Below are positions 5,659 through 6,332 of a DNA stretch of 6,332 nucleotides, piece after piece (the first letter of the stretch is position 1; the number at the start of each line of letters is the position of its first letter). Under the pieces are notes generated by a model, which was not told the DNA's origin, made no database searches, and saw only the letters and a program-made list of their open reading frames with translations. This stretch comes from Geodermatophilaceae bacterium (lineage in GTDB: Bacteria > Actinomycetota > Actinomycetes > Mycobacteriales > Geodermatophilaceae), in assembly GCA_013814015.1 (NCBI GenBank), contig JACCQS010000152.1:1-6332 (forward strand). Reading direction: 5' to 3'. Both the position numbers and the translations under genes were made by a program.

Positions 5659-6081
5659 ATGACCCCGGGACTGCGCTCAGGACAGGTCGCCGCCGCGGCG
5701 AGGGTGAACCGCCAGACGTTGCGCTACTACGAACGCCGCGGCCTGATCGTCGAGCCGGATCGCACCTTGGGCGGGCATCGCCTCTATCCACAGTCGACCG
5801 TGCAGCGCCTGCGAGTGATCAAGGCAGCTCAGCGGCTGGGCTTCACCCTCGAGGAAGTCGCTGACCTGCTCGCCGTCGGCGCGCATCGGCATGGGCGGCG
5901 GGCTGCAGATTCCGGCCTGCGCGTTCGGGCCGAGAACAAGCTCGCGGAGGTGGAGCAGAAGATCCTCGATCTCGGAGTCATCCGGGACACCCTGCGCGCC
6001 GCAGTCGCAGCTGGCTGCGACGACCTGATGACCTGCGCCGAGAGCCCCTGCTGCCCCCTGCCCTTCAGCGAACTCGCCTGA
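5659..6081 (+). CDS. MerR-family transcriptional regulator with Cys-rich C terminus
   Basis: A 140-residue MerR-family dimeric DNA-binding activator. The winged helix-turn-helix is LRSGQVAAAARVNRQTLRYY (5-24), followed by ERRGLIVEPDRTLGGHRLYP, and the second part RVIKAAQRLGFTLEEVADLL (52-71). A dimerisation coiled coil runs from about 86 to 118 (AENKLAEVEQKILDLGVIRD). The C-terminal sensor has C120, C126, C131 and C132, ending CCPLPFSELA, comparable to the CPL... end of mercury-sensing MerR. By hand alignment the position of MerR C82 is D84, so the mercury site is not intact and another metal, metalloid or thiol signal is possible. Start: ATG at 5659. An in-frame ATG at 5620 exists but overlaps the promoter. 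The product most likely acts on the two flanking promoters, controlling itself and the divergent Cys-Cys protein. Confidence 0.93.
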   Translation: MTPGLRSGQVAAAARVNRQTLRYYERRGLIVEPDRTLGGHRLYPQSTVQRLRVIKAAQRLGFTLEEVADLLAVGAHRHGRRAADSGLRVRAENKLAEVEQKILDLGVIRDTLRAAVAAGCDDLMTCAESPCCPLPFSELA

Positions 6082-6137
6082 CGGGCCAGCTACGCGCAGG
6101 TCAGCGGCGGGGGTGGCCAGCGGCGGCCCGCTGTCCA

Positions 6138-6151
6138 ACTAAATGGTCAGT
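6138..6151. promoter_or_regulatory. TetR-type operator candidate, left copy
   Basis: ACTAAATGGTCAGT fits the quasi-palindrome ACTnACnnGTnAGT with one deviation. Its inverted copy lies 37 bp downstream, centre to centre. Size and symmetry suit a TetR-family dimer; no TetR gene is in the window. Confidence 0.45.
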
Positions 6152-6174
6152 TGCCGCACCCCGGACATGCGGCT

Positions 6175-6188
6175 ACTGACCAGTTAGT
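6175..6188. promoter_or_regulatory. TetR-type operator candidate, right copy
   Basis: ACTGACCAGTTAGT matches ACTnACnnGTnAGT exactly. It ends 47 bp before the GTG start of the downstream gene, where a repressor could block initiation. A weak promoter TTGCCG-N17-TACTGA (6151-6179) would overlap both operator copies; it matches the consensus poorly. Confidence 0.5.
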
Positions 6189-6235
6189 TGGGCGGTGGCT
6201 GTTCGACGACGGCAGGGTGAGGGCATGCTGGACGA

Positions 6236-6332
6236 GTGGCCAAGAACGGAGCCGGATCCGGTGAGGTTGTCGCCACTCTTCGACGGGCCGGCATCGCCGA
6301 GGTGGACGACAGCGCGCTGAGCCGCTCGCTCT
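6236..6332 (+). CDS. Probable FAD-linked oxidase (GlcD-like), N-terminal fragment
   Basis: Only 32 codons are visible before the right edge. The N terminus, VVATLRRAGIAEVDDSALSR (residues 11-30, the GTG being residue 1), resembles the opening of actinobacterial FAD-binding oxidases of the glycolate oxidase / D-lactate dehydrogenase type, where a short helix ending 'DDS.L.R.LYSSD' precedes the FAD domain; this is recalled, not searched. The in-frame TGA at 6218-6220 limits the start to after that point, and GTG at 6236 is the only early start codon. The Shine-Dalgarno sequence is unclear: GTGAGGG lies about 12 bases upstream. The gene is preceded by the inverted repeat with TetR-type half sites, suggesting repressor control. 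The identification is tentative because so little is visible. Confidence 0.55.
   Translation, partial: MAKNGAGSGEVVATLRRAGIAEVDDSALSRSL

Larger units (their letters stand above)
6135..6191. repeat. 57-bp near-perfect inverted repeat
   Basis: The arms are 6135-6158 and 6168-6191, with 22 of 24 positions pairing around a 9-base loop. The outer 17 bp have one A-G mismatch (6143/6183), there is one T-T mismatch (6152/6174), and the inner GCCGCA/TGCGGC pairs fully. It lies between the end of the MerR gene and the next plus-strand gene. As RNA it would be a strong hairpin, but no U-tract follows, so a standard intrinsic terminator is unlikely. The arms double as probable protein-binding sites. Confidence 0.75.

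Noticed and set aside
6118..6133. Hairpin CAGCGG-CGGC-CCGCTG as a terminator for the MerR gene
   Set aside because: The stem is only 6 bp, no T-run follows, and such hairpins arise readily at this GC content. It is possible but not supportable.
5677..6138. Minus-strand open frame opposite the MerR gene (153 codons)
   Set aside because: It is antisense to a gene with unmistakable MerR family sequence; no motif is seen.
6225..6320. Short ATG frame of 31 codons just before the right edge
   Set aside because: It stops within the window, and its product has no recognisable pattern. The overlapping GTG frame at 6236 stays open to the edge and resembles an oxidase N terminus.

Overview
The window is GC-rich DNA, almost certainly from an actinobacterium (Actinomycetota). 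The grounds are strong G/C at third codon positions, a GTG-type start, a paired FadE-like acyl-CoA dehydrogenase operon of the kind common in mycobacteria, rhodococci and relatives, and a MerR gene that looks leaderless. I cannot name the genus. No rRNA, tRNA, CRISPR array or insertion sequence is visible, and no gene inside the window looks broken. The genes at both ends are cut by the window edges.

Layout, left to right. (1) Minus strand, 357 to the left edge: the N-terminal 119 residues of an NCS1-type purine/cytosine permease-like transporter. (2) Minus strand, 1216-533: a six-helix membrane protein of unknown function. (3) Minus strand, 3651-1295: a translationally coupled pair of acyl-CoA dehydrogenase genes. 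The promoter-proximal subunit has the probable catalytic glutamate and the second subunit lacks one, which is the signature of heteromeric (alpha2beta2) FadE enzymes. (4) Plus strand, divergent, 3858-5123: a CynX/NimT-type major facilitator transporter. The 206-bp divergent region contains two copies of a perfect palindrome (core CGTTATGCGCATAACG) spaced exactly 42 bp apart, very likely tandem operators for a regulator not encoded here. A reasonable inference is that the transporter and dehydrogenase handle one carboxylic acid substrate and are controlled together.

(5) 5171-6081: a compact divergent module made of a 108-residue protein with an adjacent Cys-Cys pair (minus) and a MerR-family regulator with a cysteine-rich C terminus (plus). 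Each gene has its own promoter. The two promoters are 25/32 identical and share the geometry TTGCAW-N20-TACCGT around a GTAC..GG.TAC core, which is classical MerR-type promoter architecture. The regulator probably activates its partner and controls itself in response to a metal, metalloid or thiol-reactive signal. (6) 6135-6191: a 57-bp near-perfect inverted repeat whose arms each contain a quasi-palindrome of TetR-operator type, followed by (7) the first 32 codons of a probable FAD-linked oxidase running off the right edge.

The most distinctive content is regulatory: three independent operator systems in about 2.5 kb, each with unusually clear symmetry. The MerR / Cys-Cys protein pair is the best candidate for a little-described functional unit.
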